Source of the DNA: Pseudomonas tritici
GTDB lineage: Bacteria > Pseudomonadota > Gammaproteobacteria > Pseudomonadales > Pseudomonadaceae
Reading direction: 5' to 3'
DNA: 64,000 nt
NCBI RefSeq assembly: GCF_014268275.3
Contig: NZ_CP077084.1
Span: 5,824,501-5,888,500, forward strand
Shown one piece after another: positions 9,239 to 17,783 of this stretch; within the stretch, counting starts at the first letter, position 1; each line of letters begins with the position of its first letter. The translations under genes were made by a program, and so were the position numbers. Under the pieces are notes generated by a model, which was not told the DNA's origin, searched no databases, and worked only from the letters and a program-made list of their open reading frames with translations.

Positions 9239-10063
9239 TCAGACCTGCGCAGTGCGCAGTTTCTCGCTTCGCCCACGCAGCCATTCCAGGGTCAGCAACA
9301 GCAACACCGAGAAGGCAATCAGCAAGGTCGCCGCCGCCGCAATCGTCGGACTGAGGTTTTCGCGGATGCCGCTGAACATCTGGCGCGGCAGGGTCGCTTG
9401 CTCGGGGCCGGCGAGAAACAGCGTGACCACCACCTCATCAAACGAAGTAGCGAAAGCAAACAGCGCCCCGGAAATCACCCCTGGTGCGATCAATGGCAAG
9501 GTCACCCGGCGAAACGCGGTCAATGGCGAAGCACCGAGACTGGCCGCCGCCCGCACCAGGTTATGGTTGAACCCCTGCAAGGTCGCCGACACGGTGATGA
9601 TCACAAATGGCACGCCCAACACCGCGTGCACCACGATCAGCGAGAAAAAGCTGTTGCCCAGGCCCAGTGGCGCAAAGAACAGGTAACTGGCCACGCCAAT
9701 GATCACCACCGGCACCACCATCGGCGAAATCACCAGCGCCATAACCAGCGCCTTACCGGGGAAATTCCCACGGGTCAGGCCAATCGCTGCCAAGGTGCCG
9801 AACACCATGGCCAGCACCGTGGCCGCTGGCGCAACGATGATGCTGTTCTTGAGTGCACGCATCCACTCGGCCGAGGCGAAGAAGTCGTGGTACCACTGCA
9901 GCGAGAAGCCTTGCAGCGGGTACACCAGGAAACTGCCGCTGTTGAACGACAGCGGGATGATCACCAGCACCGGCAGTATCAAAAACAACAGGATCAAGCC
10001 GCAGAGGATCCGCAAGCTGTAGAACCAGACCCGCTCAACGGGCGACATATAAGGGCTCAGCAT
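9239..10063 (-). CDS. agtD: ABC transporter permease AgtD (PotC-like)
   Basis: A 274-aa inner-membrane permease of the polyamine/amino-acid type with six predicted hydrophobic segments, and the EAA loop (RAAASLGASPLTAFRRVTLPLIAPG) that docks on the ATPase. It is the last gene of agtABCD, which by synteny with PA0603-PA0606 imports 4-aminobutyrate and 5-aminovalerate. It begins 12 bp after agtC. The gene name rests on synteny and family; substrate choice cannot be read from the permease. Confidence 0.82.
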   Translation of the reverse strand: MLSPYMSPVERVWFYSLRILCGLILLFLILPVLVIIPLSFNSGSFLVYPLQGFSLQWYHDFFASAEWMRALKNSIIVAPAATVLAMVFGTLAAIGLTRGNFPGKALVMALVISPMVVPVVIIGVASYLFFAPLGLGNSFFSLIVVHAVLGVPFVIITVSATLQGFNHNLVRAAASLGASPLTAFRRVTLPLIAPGVISGALFAFATSFDEVVVTLFLAGPEQATLPRQMFSGIRENLSPTIAAAATLLIAFSVLLLLTLEWLRGRSEKLRTAQV

Positions 10064-10075
10064 CGCAAGGTCTCC

Positions 10076-11323
10076 TTAGCTCAGGCGCAGGCGACTGGCG
10101 CCCACCAGCCGGTTGTAGATCAGGTACAGCACCACGGTCGCCAGCAGCAGCAAGCCGCCCAACGCCGTCGCCATGCCCCAGTTAATGCTGGTGTTGGTGT
10201 AGAACGCCACGAAGTAGCTGACCATCTGGTCGTTCGGGCTGCCGAGCAGCGCCGGAGTGATGTAGTAACCAATTGCCAGGATGAACACCAACAGGCAACC
10301 GGCGCCCACGCCGGCGTAGGTCTGCGGGAAGTACACGCGCCAGAAGCTGGCGAACGGATGGCAGCCCAGGGAAATCGCTGCACGCATATAAGTGGGCGAA
10401 ATACCCTTCATCACGCTGTAGATCGGCAAGATCATGAACGGCAGCAGGATGTGCACCATGGAGATGTAGACCCCGGTGCGGTTGAATACCAGTTCCAGAG
10501 GTGTGTCGATCAGGCCCATGCCTATCAGTGCACTGTTGATCAGGCCGCCGGATTGCAGCAGTACGATCCATGCCGCTACCCGCACCAGGATCGAGGTCCA
10601 GAACGGCAGCAACACCAGGATCATCAGCAAGTTGCTTTTACGCGCCGGCAAATTGGCCAGCAAATAGGCCAAGGGATAAGCCAGCAGCAGGCAGATGGTG
10701 GTGATCACCAGACCCATCCAGAAGGTGCGCGCAAAAATGTCCAGGTAGATCGCTTGGTCTGGCGTGGCCGGCGCCACTTCGCCGAGGTCATCGATACGGT
10801 GATCGACGGCCGCCAACAAATAGAACGGCGTCAGGCTGCTGGTGTTACGCCGGATCGCCTGCCAGTACGCCGGGTCGCCCCAGCGTTCGTCGAGGTTTTC
10901 CAACGCTTCTTTATAAGAGGCCGGCGTTTCGCTGAACGGCAGCGCCCGCGCGGTTTTGGTCAGCAGGCTGCGGTAGCCGGCCAGTTCCATGTTCAGGCGC
11001 TTGGACAGATCGCCCAGGGTCTGGTTTTTGCGCGCTTCGCCCAGGTCTTCACTGAGGGCCTGGTACACCGGCTCGCCCGGCAGGCCGCGACCATCCCAGG
11101 CCGTCACCGCCACCACGGTGCGCGGCAGACCGCCCACCACTTCCGGGTTGCCCACGCTTTTGTAGAGCAGCGCAACGATCGGCACCAGGAACACCAGCAG
11201 CAAAAACAGCACCAGCGGCGCAATCAAGGCCTGGGCCTTCCAGCGGTTAAGCCGCTCGGCACGCGCAAGGCGCTGCTTGAGGGTGGGGCTGTTGACCTCG
11301 TTCGAGGGAACGGCGATGGCCAT
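10076..11323 (-). CDS. agtC: ABC transporter permease AgtC (PotB-like)
   Basis: A 415-aa permease, longer than typical PotB (about 285 aa). An extra hydrophilic region of about 120 residues lies between the first membrane segment (near residues 33-55) and the core permease fold, and is probably periplasmic. The core has the docking loop RAAISLGCHPFASFWRVYFPQT. It partners AgtD in the importer. A 213-bp gap containing a REP palindrome separates it from the binding-protein gene upstream, which may lower permease expression relative to agtB. Confidence 0.82.
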   Translation of the reverse strand: MAIAVPSNEVNSPTLKQRLARAERLNRWKAQALIAPLVLFLLLVFLVPIVALLYKSVGNPEVVGGLPRTVVAVTAWDGRGLPGEPVYQALSEDLGEARKNQTLGDLSKRLNMELAGYRSLLTKTARALPFSETPASYKEALENLDERWGDPAYWQAIRRNTSSLTPFYLLAAVDHRIDDLGEVAPATPDQAIYLDIFARTFWMGLVITTICLLLAYPLAYLLANLPARKSNLLMILVLLPFWTSILVRVAAWIVLLQSGGLINSALIGMGLIDTPLELVFNRTGVYISMVHILLPFMILPIYSVMKGISPTYMRAAISLGCHPFASFWRVYFPQTYAGVGAGCLLVFILAIGYYITPALLGSPNDQMVSYFVAFYTNTSINWGMATALGGLLLLATVVLYLIYNRLVGASRLRLS

Positions 11324-11374
11324 GGCTGACTCCGAAAATCTGAAAAAAGACTACACCTATGGCTGGGCTCTGAT

Positions 11375-11509
11375 TTGTAGTGAACGGGCTTGCCCCGCGC
11401 TGGCGGCGAAGCAGCCCCTATTACAGTCACCGCTTTCCGTCAGACAGAATGCAGTGCCTGGTTTGGGGCTGCTTCGCAGCCCAGCGCGGGGCAAGCCCGC
11501 TCACTACAA
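11375..11509. repeat. REP palindrome, GTAGTGA family, inside the agt operon
   Basis: A 135-bp inverted repeat. Outer arms TTGTAGTGAACGGGCTTGCC and its near-complement; inner arms GCGAAGCAGCCCC and GGGGCTGCTTCGC. The end sequence differs from the GTGGGAG family elsewhere in the window. It lies between agtB and agtC on the transcribed strand and could form a very stable mRNA hairpin. Confidence 0.85.
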
Positions 11510-11536
11510 CAAGCCTATCCACCACAGCAGGCGGTG

Positions 11537-12577
11537 TTACTTGGCAGCCCAGGAATTGAAGCGCTGCTCGAGCTGCTCACCGTTATCCGCCCAGAAGCTC
11601 ACGTCGATCTGCACCTGGTTGGCGATGTTCTCCGGGGTGGTCGGCATATCCTTGAGGATGTCCTTGGCCAGCAACGGCACGGCTTGGGTGTTGGCCGGGC
11701 CGTAGGCGATGTTTTCCGAGTAGATCTTCTGCTGCTGCGGTTGCACCGAGAACGCGATGAATTTCTTCGCTGCTTCGGCACGGTCCTTGGCCAGGCCTTT
11801 AGGAATGGCCCATGCGTCGAAGTCGTAGATGCCGCCGTTCCACACCACTTTCAGGTTGCTTTCTTTTTGCACAGCGGCGATGCGGCCGTTGTAGGCCGAG
11901 CTCATCACTACGTCACCCGAGGCCAGGTATTGCGGCGGTTGTGCACCCGCTTCCCACCACTGGATCGACGGTTTGAGTTCGTCGAGTTTCTTGAACGCAC
12001 GGTCCTGGCCATCTTTGCCGGCCAACACTTTGTAGACGTCCTTCGGCGCGACGCCGTCGGCCATCAAAGCGAATTCCAGGGTGTACTTGGCGCCTTTACG
12101 CAGGCCACGCTTGCCGGGGAATTTCTTTGTGTCCCAGAAATCCGCCCAACTGGTTGGCGCGGAGGTCAGTTTGTCAGCGTTGTAGGCCAGCACGGTCGAC
12201 CATACGAAAAAGCCCACGCCGCAAGGCTGAATGGCGCCCTTCACGTAGTCGGCGGTATTGCCGAACAGTTTCGGGTCCAGCGGTTCGAACATGTCCTCGT
12301 CGCAGCCACGGGACAGCTCCGGGGATTCCACTTCCACCAGGTCCCAGGACACGCTCTTGGTGTCGACCATGGCTTTGACCTTAGCCATTTCACCGTTGTA
12401 CTCACCGGCGACGATCTTGCCGTTGCCCGCGCTCTCCCACGGTGCGTAGAAAGCCTTGACCTGAGCGGCCTTATTCGCGCCACCAAAGGACACGACGGTC
12501 AGGTCCGGGCCTGCCATGGCCTGTGTCGCGCCCATCAAGCTCAAGGCCAGGGCTGAATATTTAAGGGATCTCAACAT
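11537..12577 (-). CDS. agtB: Periplasmic substrate-binding protein AgtB
   Basis: A 346-aa PotD/PotF-type binding protein with a clear signal peptide (residues 1 to about 22, cleavage near AMA-GPD). The mature part begins LTVVSFGGANKAAQ, typical of the polyamine-like class II binding proteins. By synteny it captures 4-aminobutyrate and 5-aminovalerate for AgtACD. I start at the ATG at 12577 (MLRSLKYS, GGAGAGA upstream). The longer reading frame to 12832 overlaps agtA in antisense-like composition and is not credible. Confidence 0.85.
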   Translation of the reverse strand: MLRSLKYSALALSLMGATQAMAGPDLTVVSFGGANKAAQVKAFYAPWESAGNGKIVAGEYNGEMAKVKAMVDTKSVSWDLVEVESPELSRGCDEDMFEPLDPKLFGNTADYVKGAIQPCGVGFFVWSTVLAYNADKLTSAPTSWADFWDTKKFPGKRGLRKGAKYTLEFALMADGVAPKDVYKVLAGKDGQDRAFKKLDELKPSIQWWEAGAQPPQYLASGDVVMSSAYNGRIAAVQKESNLKVVWNGGIYDFDAWAIPKGLAKDRAEAAKKFIAFSVQPQQQKIYSENIAYGPANTQAVPLLAKDILKDMPTTPENIANQVQIDVSFWADNGEQLEQRFNSWAAK

Positions 12578-12621
12578 TGTTGTTCTCTCCACGTGCAGGG
12601 TTGGTGAAGCCATGGGGGCGA

Positions 12622-13734
12622 TCAATTCGCCTCTAGAAGTGGGTCGAGTGCGCGAACGTGCTCGACTTGCCAGCCAATCGGTACCACGTCGCCGACCGCC
12701 AATGCTGGGTCCAGCTCGGCAATCGGTTGTTTCACAAAAAAATCGGCTTTGCCGCAGACTTCCAGGCGCACACGCACGTGGTCGCCCAGGTAGATGAATT
12801 CCGCCACCCGCCCAGAGAAGCGGTTGACGCAACTTTCGCTGGAACCATTGAGGCTGACGCGTTCCGGGCGCACCGACAGGGTCACCGGGCCGCCGATCTG
12901 GCCGACGTTGACCGCCAGTGCCTCGACCTTCTCGCCACGTGCCAGCTCCACCACGCAGCGCTCGCCGGTGTGGCTGTGCAGGCGACCATTGAGGCGGTTG
13001 TTCTCGCCGATGAAGTTGGCAACAAAGGTGTTCTTCGGTTCTTCGTACAAGGTGCGCGGCGCGGCGATCTGCTGGATTTCGCCCTGGTGGAACACCGCCA
13101 CGCGGTCGGACATGGTCAGCGCTTCGCCTTGGTCGTGGGTCACGTACACCACGGTCACGCCGAGGCGCTGGTGCAGGTGCTTGATCTCCATCTGCATGTG
13201 TTCGCGCAGTTGCTTGTCGAGGGCGCCGAGAGGTTCGTCCATCAGTACCAGCTGCGGCTCGAACACCAACGCACGGGCCAGGGCCACGCGCTGTTGCTGG
13301 CCGCCGGAGAGTTGCGCCGGGTAGCGCTGGGCGAAGGCGTCGAGCTGGACCATGCTCAGCACGCGTTTGACCCGCTCACTGATATCGGTCTTGCTCAAGC
13401 CGCGCACCGACAGCGGGAACGCCAGGTTCTCGGCGACGGTCATGTGCGGGAACAGCGCGTAGTTCTGGAACACCATGCCGATGTCGCGCTTGTGCGGCGG
13501 CACGTTGTTGATGGAGCGACCGGCCAGCTGGATCTCGCCTGCCGTCGGCGTTTCAAAGCCGGCCAGCATCATCAGGCTGGTGGTCTTGCCCGAACCGGAA
13601 GGCCCGAGCAAGGTGAGGAACTCGCCCTTGCGAATCTCCAGGTTGAGGTCTTTGACGATCAGGTTCTCGCCGTCGTAGCTCTTCTGCACGCCACGAAAGC
13701 TGACCAGCACATCATTTGAATCCACCTCGCTCAT
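12622..13734 (-). CDS. agtA: ABC transporter ATP-binding protein AgtA
   Basis: A 370-aa PotA-type ATPase. Walker A GPSGSGKTTSLMM, signature LSGGQQQRVALARAL, Walker B LVLMDEPLGALD and the switch histidine in VYVTHDQ are all present, followed by a C-terminal TOBE regulatory domain. The ATG at 13734 (MSEVDSN) has AAGGTG six bases upstream and is preferred to the TTG at 13770. It is first of agtABCD. The 214-bp region upstream holds a perfect palindrome that may be the AgtR operator. Confidence 0.87.
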   Translation of the reverse strand: MSEVDSNDVLVSFRGVQKSYDGENLIVKDLNLEIRKGEFLTLLGPSGSGKTTSLMMLAGFETPTAGEIQLAGRSINNVPPHKRDIGMVFQNYALFPHMTVAENLAFPLSVRGLSKTDISERVKRVLSMVQLDAFAQRYPAQLSGGQQQRVALARALVFEPQLVLMDEPLGALDKQLREHMQMEIKHLHQRLGVTVVYVTHDQGEALTMSDRVAVFHQGEIQQIAAPRTLYEEPKNTFVANFIGENNRLNGRLHSHTGERCVVELARGEKVEALAVNVGQIGGPVTLSVRPERVSLNGSSESCVNRFSGRVAEFIYLGDHVRVRLEVCGKADFFVKQPIAELDPALAVGDVVPIGWQVEHVRALDPLLEAN

Positions 13735-13843
13735 ACCCGCACCTTTGTATTTTGGACTGCTGTGAGACAAGCGTAGTCCAGGCGCGAGCCCCCGGAAATC
13801 GGGGGCCAGGAGAGAATCGCATCAGCCGGATGGAAGGTTTGGG

Positions 13844-13859
13844 GTAGGGATCGCCCTAC
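13844..13859. promoter_or_regulatory. Perfect palindrome upstream of agtA, candidate AgtR site
   Basis: GTAGGG-ATCG-CCCTAC is a perfect 6-4-6 inverted repeat, 110 bp ahead of the agtA start and about 90 bp after the agtR stop. NarL/FixJ-type regulators such as AgtR bind short inverted repeats, and agtABCD is the known target of AgtSR in P. aeruginosa. The assignment is inference. Confidence 0.45.
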
Positions 13860-13948
13860 ACCGATGGCGGGGATGGGACAGTGCAACGGCGCCATGCGCC
13901 GGGAATGGGTTCAGCGCCTCTCACCGGTAGTCGCAAACAGGCATGTCA

Positions 13949-14578
13949 TCACAACAACTTGTGCTCCATGGCGTACTTCACCAGTTCAGCCAGCGAAGTG
14001 ATATGGAGTTTTTGCATCAACCGCGCCTTGTGGGTGCTGATGGTCTTGCTGCTCAACGCCAACTGCTGGGCGATATCGTTGACGTTGGCGCCCTGGGCCA
14101 AGCGTTCGAATACCGAGAACTCGCGCTCCGACAGCAGCGAGTGCAGCGGCCGGGTATCGGTGAGGCCGACTTCGAAAACCATGCGGTCGGCCAGGTCCGG
14201 GTCGATATAACGCCCACCGGCCGCCACCTTGCGAATCGCCGTGAGCAACAGCGCCGGATCGCTGTCCTTGGTGGCATAACCCGCGGCGCCGACCTTCAAG
14301 GCACGGGCGGCCATTTGCGCTTCGTCGTGCATCGACAGCACGAGGATCGCCGGCGGATTGTTCAGCGCACGGATGCGAGCAATCGCCTCCAAGCCGTTGA
14401 CGCCAGGCATTGAGATATCCAGCAACACCACTTCACACGGCACATGGCGCAAGGTCTCCAGCAGTTGCTCGCCATTGCTCGCTTCGCCAACGACCAACAG
14501 GTCTTTGGCCAGGCCGATCAATTGCTTGATGCCTTCACGAACGATGGTGTGGTCTTCAGCTACCAGTACGCGGATCAC
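13949..14578 (-). CDS. agtR: Response regulator AgtR, NarL/FixJ family
   Basis: A 209-aa two-component regulator. Receiver domain at about residues 1-120 with phospho-acceptor Asp54 (LLDISMPG), Asp9 and Lys104. LuxR-type helix-turn-helix at about 147-195 (LSEREFSVFERLAQGANVNDIAQQL...). It starts with GTG at 14578, with GAGGAAG upstream, 18 bp after agtS. In P. aeruginosa the orthologous pair AgtSR activates agtABCD in response to 4-aminobutyrate and 5-aminovalerate; the name is given on synteny with PA0601. Confidence 0.85.
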   Translation of the reverse strand: MIRVLVAEDHTIVREGIKQLIGLAKDLLVVGEASNGEQLLETLRHVPCEVVLLDISMPGVNGLEAIARIRALNNPPAILVLSMHDEAQMAARALKVGAAGYATKDSDPALLLTAIRKVAAGGRYIDPDLADRMVFEVGLTDTRPLHSLLSEREFSVFERLAQGANVNDIAQQLALSSKTISTHKARLMQKLHITSLAELVKYAMEHKLL

Positions 14579-14596
14579 AGGGACTTCCTCTTGGTG

Positions 14597-16591
14597 TTAT
14601 GCATCCAACGGCACCGTGACACTCAGGGTGGTGCCCTCCCCCAATTCGCTGTCCAGGCTCAGTTGCCCGCCCATGATCAGCACCCGCTCGCGCATGCCCA
14701 CCAGGCCAAACGACACCGGGCGCCCCTGGGCCTGGACGAAACCGACGCCATCGTCGCTGATGGTCAGCCGCAAATCGGTGCCCTCGACGGCGAGGGTCAG
14801 CTCCACAGTATGCGCCTGGGCATGACGCATCACATTGGTCAGCGCCTCCTGCAGGATCCGGAATAGGCCAATGGCCTTGGCATCGCTGAGGGCCGGCAGG
14901 TTATCCGGGACTTGTACCAGGCAGGGAATTTGCGTGCGGGCTTCGAAGCGCCGGGCCTGCCATTCGATGGCCGAGGCAATGCCGGCATCGAGAATCGGCG
15001 GGCGCAGCGCCGTCGCCACATCGCGCACCAGTTGGAATAGCTGCGCGATCAGGCGCTTCATGCTGTTCAAGCGATCATGCAAACCAGGGTCGAGTTGCGC
15101 ATAGCTCAGCTCGCACATTGAGGTCTCGAGCTTGAGCACCGTGAGCATTTGCCCAAGTTCGTCGTGCACCTCACGGGCGATGCGCGCCTTTTCTTCTTCG
15201 CGCACGGTTTCCAGGTGGGCGGACAGCTCGCGCAATTGCGCTTCACTTTGCAGCAAGGCCGCCAGGGTACGGCGTAGCTCAGTGACATCGTTGAGGTAGA
15301 CCACCAGGTATTCGGCCTCGGCAAAACGCAGGAAGCTCAAGGACACGTTGGTCGGCAGGATGCTGCCGTCTGCACGCAGGCAATCGGTGGCGAAATTCTG
15401 CGGACCGTCTTCGCTGGCCCGCGCGCGCTTCCACAGGTTGAGCCAGCGGTCCATATGCAGGCTTGGATCAAGGTCGACCAACGGCCGCTCGATCAACGCA
15501 CCGGGGCCGTAGCCGAGCATGCTTTCGGCCGCCCGATTGGCGTAGCGCACATGGCTGTCCCAGTTGACCCAGAGGATGCCGACAGTGCTTTGGTCGATGG
15601 AAAACTGCGTCAAGCGCAAGGCTTCGGCACCGGCGGCGCGGGCCGCGCTTTCTTCGCGGGCGGCCAGCAAGCCGTGTTCCAGCACCCGCTGCTGGCGACG
15701 CTGCCAGAACACAGTGGCCAGGCTGGCGAGCAACAACAAGCTCAGCAACAGGCTTAGGTTTTGCCACAGTCCTGGGGATTCTGTGAGGTGTGGGTATTTG
15801 GGTTGCAGCCAGCGGCTGTGCAGTTGGTCCAGGTCGCGGGCTGGGATGGCGCGCAAGGCGCTTTCCATGATGCTGGCCAACTCTGGCCATTCCCGCCGCG
15901 TAGCCACCCGCAGCAATTGCGGCAGGCCAATATCGCCCACCACCGCCAGCCCGGCGAATTCCGCTTCGCCGGACAAACGGCTCAATTGCGCTTCGTCCAC
16001 CACCGCGTAGCGTGCCTGCTGGCTCACCAGCAACTGCAGAGCCTGGCGCTCCATGGGCACGCCTTGCAGGTTGAGGCCGGGATAGGTGCTGCGCAGGTAA
16101 TCGGCCACGGCGCTGGGCATGCGCACGGCGACGCGGGATTGCTCATCGAGTTTTTCCAACTCCACGGCCCCACCGCCATCGCGGATACCGACAATGTGCT
16201 GCGGCACGCGCATATAAGGGTCGGTGAACAACCACAGACGCAAACCGGCAGGGGTTTGTTGCAGGCCGGGGGCGATGTCCACTTCGCCGTCGCGTACGGC
16301 GGCCTCCAACTGCTCCTGATTGGGGAAGTTACGCCACGTCAGCTCGATGTTCAGCGCCTTGGCCAACCCTTGCATCAACTCGACATTGGCCCCGGACAGC
16401 CGCTGCAAACGCCGATCGTATTGCGCGTAAGGTGCCTGCAACACCAGGCCCACCCGCAGCTCCGGGTGTTGGGCCAGCCATTCGCGTTGCTGCACATCAA
16501 GCTGCGCCTGGGGAACGGCGGGCGCAGGGGCGGCGTTTGCCATCAAGGCAAGGCACAAACAGCCGATAACCAGCAGACAGCGAAAACCCAT
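14597..16591 (-). CDS. agtS: Sensor histidine kinase AgtS with periplasmic binding-protein domain
   Basis: A 664-aa hybrid of a solute-binding domain and a kinase. Signal peptide at residues 1-20. Family 3 solute-binding domain at about 35-265 in the periplasm, membrane helix at about 279-295, PAS domain at about 325-440, HisKA_3 dimerisation domain with His476 (IAREVHDELGQ), and ATPase domain with Asn586 in the N-box and ISDDGVGF. The binding-protein domain suggests direct sensing of an amino-acid-like ligand, which fits the known response of AgtS to 4-aminobutyrate and 5-aminovalerate. It is divergent from the DUF3530 gene with a 77-bp shared promoter region. Confidence 0.86.
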   Translation of the reverse strand: MGFRCLLVIGCLCLALMANAAPAPAVPQAQLDVQQREWLAQHPELRVGLVLQAPYAQYDRRLQRLSGANVELMQGLAKALNIELTWRNFPNQEQLEAAVRDGEVDIAPGLQQTPAGLRLWLFTDPYMRVPQHIVGIRDGGGAVELEKLDEQSRVAVRMPSAVADYLRSTYPGLNLQGVPMERQALQLLVSQQARYAVVDEAQLSRLSGEAEFAGLAVVGDIGLPQLLRVATRREWPELASIMESALRAIPARDLDQLHSRWLQPKYPHLTESPGLWQNLSLLLSLLLLASLATVFWQRRQQRVLEHGLLAAREESAARAAGAEALRLTQFSIDQSTVGILWVNWDSHVRYANRAAESMLGYGPGALIERPLVDLDPSLHMDRWLNLWKRARASEDGPQNFATDCLRADGSILPTNVSLSFLRFAEAEYLVVYLNDVTELRRTLAALLQSEAQLRELSAHLETVREEEKARIAREVHDELGQMLTVLKLETSMCELSYAQLDPGLHDRLNSMKRLIAQLFQLVRDVATALRPPILDAGIASAIEWQARRFEARTQIPCLVQVPDNLPALSDAKAIGLFRILQEALTNVMRHAQAHTVELTLAVEGTDLRLTISDDGVGFVQAQGRPVSFGLVGMRERVLIMGGQLSLDSELGEGTTLSVTVPLDA

Positions 16592-16668
16592 GATCCACGT
16601 CTCACATCACTGACAAACACTGACCAACCCATTAGGCTGCTGGAATCACTTCTGGCCGGGAATTAACG

Positions 16669-17643
16669 ATGCCCTTTTTCCACCGTTCGGCACTGCCAGC
16701 ATTGTGCCTGTCGCTGCTTTTTACCAGTGCCTTTTCTGTACAGGCCGCTGACGCCCCTGAGCCTGCCGCAGAAAAACCCGTCGAGCGCCAGCCTTTGCCT
16801 GAGCGCAGCCTCGCAGAAGCCAGCGCCCTGGAACGCAAAATCCCGCAACAGGAGCAGCAACAATTGCAGGCAGGCAGCGATTCATTCCTCGCCCTGTGGA
16901 AACCGGCCAACAGTGCCGAACCCGAAGGCGTGGTGATTATCGTACCGGGCGCCGGCGAGAATGCTGACTGGCCGCAAGCGATCAGTCCGTTGCGGCACAA
17001 ATTGCCGGATGCCAACTGGGGTAGCCTCAGCCTGTCGTTGCCGGACGTGAGCGTGGATACCCTGCCGCCGCGCGTGATGGAAGCGCCCAAGGCCACCGTC
17101 GATACCAGCAGCAAGGAAGCGAGCACCGCCGACAAACCCATCGAACAGGCTGCCAGCGCTGAGGCCGAGGGCACTGACCCGGCAGTGGTTCCTGGGTCCG
17201 ATGAGCAGGACAAAACCGATGCTTCGCGCATTTTTGCCCGCATCGACGCTGCCGTGGCCTTCGCCCAGACCCAGAGCGCGCGCAGTGTGGTGCTGGTCGG
17301 CCATGGCACCGGCGCCTGGTGGGCGGCGCGTTATTTGAGCGAGAAGCAGCCGTCCCAAGTGCAGAAGTTCGTCATGGTCGCGGCGCAGACGCCAACCGGG
17401 CGCCATCCGGACATCCAGCAGCTGGCCCCCGGCCTGAAGCTGCCGACCGCCGATGTGTTCTATCAAGATGACCCGCAGTTACGCAAAAACGCCCTGGCCC
17501 GCGCCCAGGCGGCCAAGCGTTTGAAGAATGACGGTTATAAACAGGTGTCGTTGACAGCCTTGCCCGGCAACAGCGCGGCTGAGCAGGAGCAGTTGTATCG
17601 ACGGATTCGCGGGTGGTTGAGCCCGCAGGCGACAGCTGACTGA
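16669..17643 (+). CDS. Exported DUF3530 alpha/beta-hydrolase-like protein
   Basis: A 324-aa protein with a signal peptide (residues 1 to about 26, ending SVQA-ADAP) and a DUF3530 domain related to alpha/beta hydrolases. The nucleophile-elbow position reads GHGTGA, with threonine where serine is usual, so catalysis is doubtful. A Glu/Gln-rich stretch follows the signal peptide, and a low-complexity Glu/Ala/Ser/Asp segment around residues 140-185 interrupts the domain. The gene is conserved beside agtS in P. aeruginosa (PA0599 position, from memory). Function unknown. Confidence 0.7.
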   Translation: MPFFHRSALPALCLSLLFTSAFSVQAADAPEPAAEKPVERQPLPERSLAEASALERKIPQQEQQQLQAGSDSFLALWKPANSAEPEGVVIIVPGAGENADWPQAISPLRHKLPDANWGSLSLSLPDVSVDTLPPRVMEAPKATVDTSSKEASTADKPIEQAASAEAEGTDPAVVPGSDEQDKTDASRIFARIDAAVAFAQTQSARSVVLVGHGTGAWWAARYLSEKQPSQVQKFVMVAAQTPTGRHPDIQQLAPGLKLPTADVFYQDDPQLRKNALARAQAAKRLKNDGYKQVSLTALPGNSAAEQEQLYRRIRGWLSPQATAD

Positions 17644-17668
17644 AACCGGATTGGCAACCCGGTCGAAA

Positions 17669-17757
17669 TGTGGGAGCTGGCTTGCCTGCGATGGCGGGCT
17701 ATCAGTGCCAAAGGCTTTGCTGACCCGCCGCTATCGCAGGCAAGCCAGCGCCCACAG
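17669..17757. repeat. REP palindrome, GTGGGAG family
   Basis: Inverted repeat with outer arms TGTGGGAGCTGGCTTGCCTG and its near-complement. The inner arms GCGATGGCGGG and CCCGCCGCTATCGC carry one extra base. It lies between the convergent DUF3530 gene and djlA-like gene. Confidence 0.85.
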
Positions 17758-17783
17758 TAGATCGGTTTTTCACGCAAAAATAA

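Noticed and set aside
9233..11329. A 698-codon plus-strand frame opposite agtC and agtD
   Set aside because: Composition dominated by Gln, His and Arg is the mirror of hydrophobic permease codons; no domain is recognisable.
11375..11509. Repeated palindromic units that might suggest a CRISPR array
   Set aside because: Units are single inverted pairs, not regularly spaced direct repeats with spacers; no cas genes. They are REP elements.
13788..13806. GCCCCCG-GAAAT-CGGGGGC hairpin between agtR and agtA
   Set aside because: A good 7-bp stem, but without a T-run on the transcribed strand; it could be part of the agtA leader, but I could not call it a terminator.
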